From an uncultured Rubrivivax sp. (lineage in GTDB: Bacteria > Pseudomonadota > Gammaproteobacteria > Burkholderiales > Burkholderiaceae_C): a DNA stretch of 5,400 bases. How positions within the stretch are numbered: position 1 is the first letter of the stretch; every line of letters begins with the position of its first letter. This document shows positions 3,878 through 5,400 of this stretch, piece by piece. A program made the position numbers and the translations under genes. The notes beneath the pieces are model-generated. The model was given only the letters and a program-made list of their open reading frames with translations. It did not search any database and had not been told where the DNA came from. The DNA lies in contig CALBTN010000143.1 of the NCBI GenBank assembly GCA_937967345.1, positions 1-5,400 of the forward strand, written 5' to 3'.

Positions 3878-5224
3878 GCGGTCGAAGATCTCGCCGAGCA
3901 GATCGTCCGCGGTGAAGGCCCCGGTGATCTCGCCGAGCGCATCGTGCGCGCCGCGCAGCTCCTCGGCCAGCAGTTCCAGCGGCGTGCCGCGGTCGGCACC
4001 CAGCGCGCGCGCGCGCAGCAGGTGTTCGCGGGCGCGCTGCAGCGCGTGCACGTGGCGCGCCCGCGCGAGGAACAGGCCCTCCGGCATTGCGTGCCAGCCC
4101 GCGCGCTGCAGCAGCTCGCGGCGCAGTTGCGCCAGCCCCTGGCCGCTGTGCGCGGACACGCACAAGGCCGCGCCCGGCACCAAGGCCGCCAGATCGGCCT
4201 TGGTGTGCACGTGCAGCAGCTTCGCGGCCGCGGGCAATCGTGCGGCGATCTGCGCCTGCGCTGCCTCGTAGGCCGGATCGCCAGCGCGCGTCGGGTCATG
4301 CAGCAAGAGCACGACGTCGGCATCGGCGATCGATTCCCAACTGCGCTCGATGCCGATGCGCTCGACTTCGTCGCCGCCGTGGTGGCGCAGCCCGGCGGTG
4401 TCGATCACGTGCACCGGCACGCCTTCGATCTGGATCGTCTGCGCGATGCGGTCGCGCGTGGTGCCCGCGATCGGCGTGACGATCGCCAGCTCGGCGCCGG
4501 CCAGCGCGTTGAGCAGCGAGCTCTTGCCCACGTTGGGCTGGCCGGCCAGCACCACGCGCATGCCGTCGCGCAACAGCGCGCCTTGTTGTGCGCCGTCGAG
4601 CACCGCGTCGAGCGCGTCACCGATGTCGCCCAGCTGCTGCGCCGCACCGGCCTGCTGCAGGAAGTCGATGTCCTCTTCCGGGAAGTCCAGCGTCGCCTCG
4701 ACCAGCAGGCGCAGCTGCACCAGGCGATCGTGCAGCTGGCGCACCTGCTGCGAGAACGCGCCGGCCAGCGAGCGCGCGGCCGAGCGCACCGCCGCTTCGG
4801 TGCTGGCATCGATCAGGTCGGCCACCGCCTCGGCCTGGGCCAGATCGAGCTTGCCGTTGAGGAACGCGCGCTGCGTGAACTCACCGGGCTCGGCAAGCCG
4901 CAGCCCCAGCGCCTGGCCGGCCTGCAAGCAGCGTTGCAGCAGCATCTGCAGCAGCACCGGACCGCCATGCACCTGCAGCTCGAGCACGTCCTCGCCGGTG
5001 TACGAATGCGGCGCCTCGAACCACAGCGCCAGTCCCTGGTCAAGCACGCTGCCGTCGGCCTGGTGCAGCGGCAGCAGCGTAGCCATGCGCGGTGTGAGCA
5101 TGCGCCCACACAGCTGTTGAACCAGCGGCCGCAAGCCCGTGCCGGAGATGCGCACGATACCCACCGCACCCCGCCCCGGCGCAGTGGCGATGGCAACGAT
5201 GGGCAAAGCCAGCTGCGACAGCAC
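3860..5224 (-). CDS. mnmE: tRNA uridine-5-carboxymethylaminomethyl modification GTPase MnmE (TrmE/ThdF)
   Basis: MnmE works with MnmG in the cytoplasm to add the carboxymethylaminomethyl group to wobble uridine 34 of several tRNAs, using a tetrahydrofolate derivative and GTP hydrolysis. From the GTG at 5224 the protein is 454 aa, the same length as E. coli MnmE. The N-terminal folate-binding domain (1-120) has IATAPGRGAVGIVRISG, SYTGEDVLELQVHGG and EPGEFTQRAFLNGKLDL, followed by a helical region. The G domain inserted in that helical region carries G1 GQPNVGKS (228-235), GTTRD (254-258), G3 DTAG (275-278), a G4 variant TKAD (341-344) and SAHSGQG (357-363). The C-terminus is FCIGK with catalytic Cys451. 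In-frame ATG codons at 5248 and 5260 and a TTG at 5290 would add residues the family lacks, and none has a good ribosome site. The GTG also lacks one, so the start is by homology. Confidence 0.97.
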   Translation of the reverse strand: MLSQLALPIVAIATAPGRGAVGIVRISGTGLRPLVQQLCGRMLTPRMATLLPLHQADGSVLDQGLALWFEAPHSYTGEDVLELQVHGGPVLLQMLLQRCLQAGQALGLRLAEPGEFTQRAFLNGKLDLAQAEAVADLIDASTEAAVRSAARSLAGAFSQQVRQLHDRLVQLRLLVEATLDFPEEDIDFLQQAGAAQQLGDIGDALDAVLDGAQQGALLRDGMRVVLAGQPNVGKSSLLNALAGAELAIVTPIAGTTRDRIAQTIQIEGVPVHVIDTAGLRHHGGDEVERIGIERSWESIADADVVLLLHDPTRAGDPAYEAAQAQIAARLPAAAKLLHVHTKADLAALVPGAALCVSAHSGQGLAQLRRELLQRAGWHAMPEGLFLARARHVHALQRAREHLLRARALGADRGTPLELLAEELRGAHDALGEITGAFTADDLLGEIFDRFCIGK

Positions 5225-5257
5225 GCAGCGATCGTAGCCGGCGCGCATCGCTGCGGC

Positions 5258-5301
5258 CATGCGGTCAAGGCCGGTGCAAGGGCGCTGCAAGGGCGATGCA
5301 A
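5258..5301 (-). repeat. Tandem 11-bp repeat upstream of mnmE
   Basis: Read on the minus strand, TTGCATCGCCC (5301-5291), TTGCAGCGCCC (5290-5280) and TTGCACCGGCC (5279-5269) follow one another without a gap. A fourth, degenerate unit TTGACCGCATG (5268-5258) comes next. They end about 35 bases before the mnmE start. They may be a small slippage-born repeat or a phased binding site. TTGACC resembles a -35 box, but no matching -10 is found at normal spacing. Confidence 0.5.
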
Positions 5302-5342
5302 GAGTGGCGCGGGGAGGAGCACCGCACCGGGCCGCTCGTGGG

Positions 5343-5370
5343 CACCGGTCGCAGACTCCGCGAGCCGGTG
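5343..5370. other. GC hairpin in the region upstream of mnmE
   Basis: CACCGG-TCGC pairs with GCGA-G-CCGGTG, giving a 10-bp stem with one bulged G and a 7-base loop. It lies about 120 bases upstream of mnmE. No T-run follows on either strand, so it is not a clear terminator; it may be the remnant end of the upstream transcript or a leader structure. Apart from this and the 11-bp repeats I see no gene in the 176 bases from 5225 to the window end. Confidence 0.35.
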
Positions 5371-5400
5371 GCTGCCGCCCGTGCGCAACGCGCGGCTGCG

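Noticed and set aside
4350..5120. Plus-strand open frame (256 codons) opposite mnmE
   Set aside because: Ser/Cys/Ala-rich shadow of mnmE, which is unmistakable on the other strand.
5225..5290. Longer mnmE from the TTG at 5290 or the ATGs at 5260 and 5248
   Set aside because: The extra residues do not match MnmE and none of these has a ribosome site. The GTG at 5224 gives exactly the E. coli length and N-terminal alignment.
1..5400. CRISPR array, tRNA/rRNA gene, toxin-antitoxin or defence genes
   Set aside because: No regularly spaced identical repeats of CRISPR length, no tRNA cloverleaf or rRNA signature, and no coding region with such domains was found.

Overview
The window is a junction between a high-GC proteobacterial chromosome and an integrated mobile element. 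Every gene I can support lies on the minus strand. High GC, Gram-negative-style Shine-Dalgarno sites and the family types (MnmE, P4-type integrase, AlpA) suggest a beta- or gammaproteobacterium such as Burkholderiales or Xanthomonadales. The genus cannot be read from this sequence.

Right part (about 3860-5400): this is host chromosome. It carries a complete mnmE (tRNA-modification GTPase, 454 aa from a GTG start) ending in the catalytic FCIGK motif. Upstream of it are about 175 bases without a recognisable gene, holding a short 11-bp repeat run and a GC hairpin.

Junction (3674-3877): the last 18 bp of mnmE are at the position of the attachment site used by SGI1-type islands in the same gene (trmE/thdF). 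Inside that point come a minus-strand terminator, a predicted integrase promoter whose -35 box lies in the terminator loop, and five copies of GGGTACAC (three direct, two inverted) between that promoter and the integrase start.

Left part (1 to about 3860): this is the element, six genes in one direction. In transcription order they are a P4-type tyrosine integrase, an uncharacterised helix-turn-helix protein, an AlpA-like excision/transcription regulator, an unknown 97-aa protein, a CHC2 zinc-finger protein resembling only the zinc-binding part of DnaG primase, and a RepA-like AAA ATPase. The last four are packed with a 3-base gap or 4-base ATGA overlaps, so they are probably one translationally coupled operon. 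Int and AlpA would handle integration and excision, and the zinc-finger and ATPase proteins look like a replication module. The layout recalls P4-like satellites and Gram-negative phage-inducible islands, but no capsid, packaging, defence or toxin gene is visible and the far end of the element is outside the window.

The ATPase stops abruptly just after GRDPTE, where relatives normally continue, and the sequence changes character there. The left edge may therefore hold a second insertion or deletion junction.
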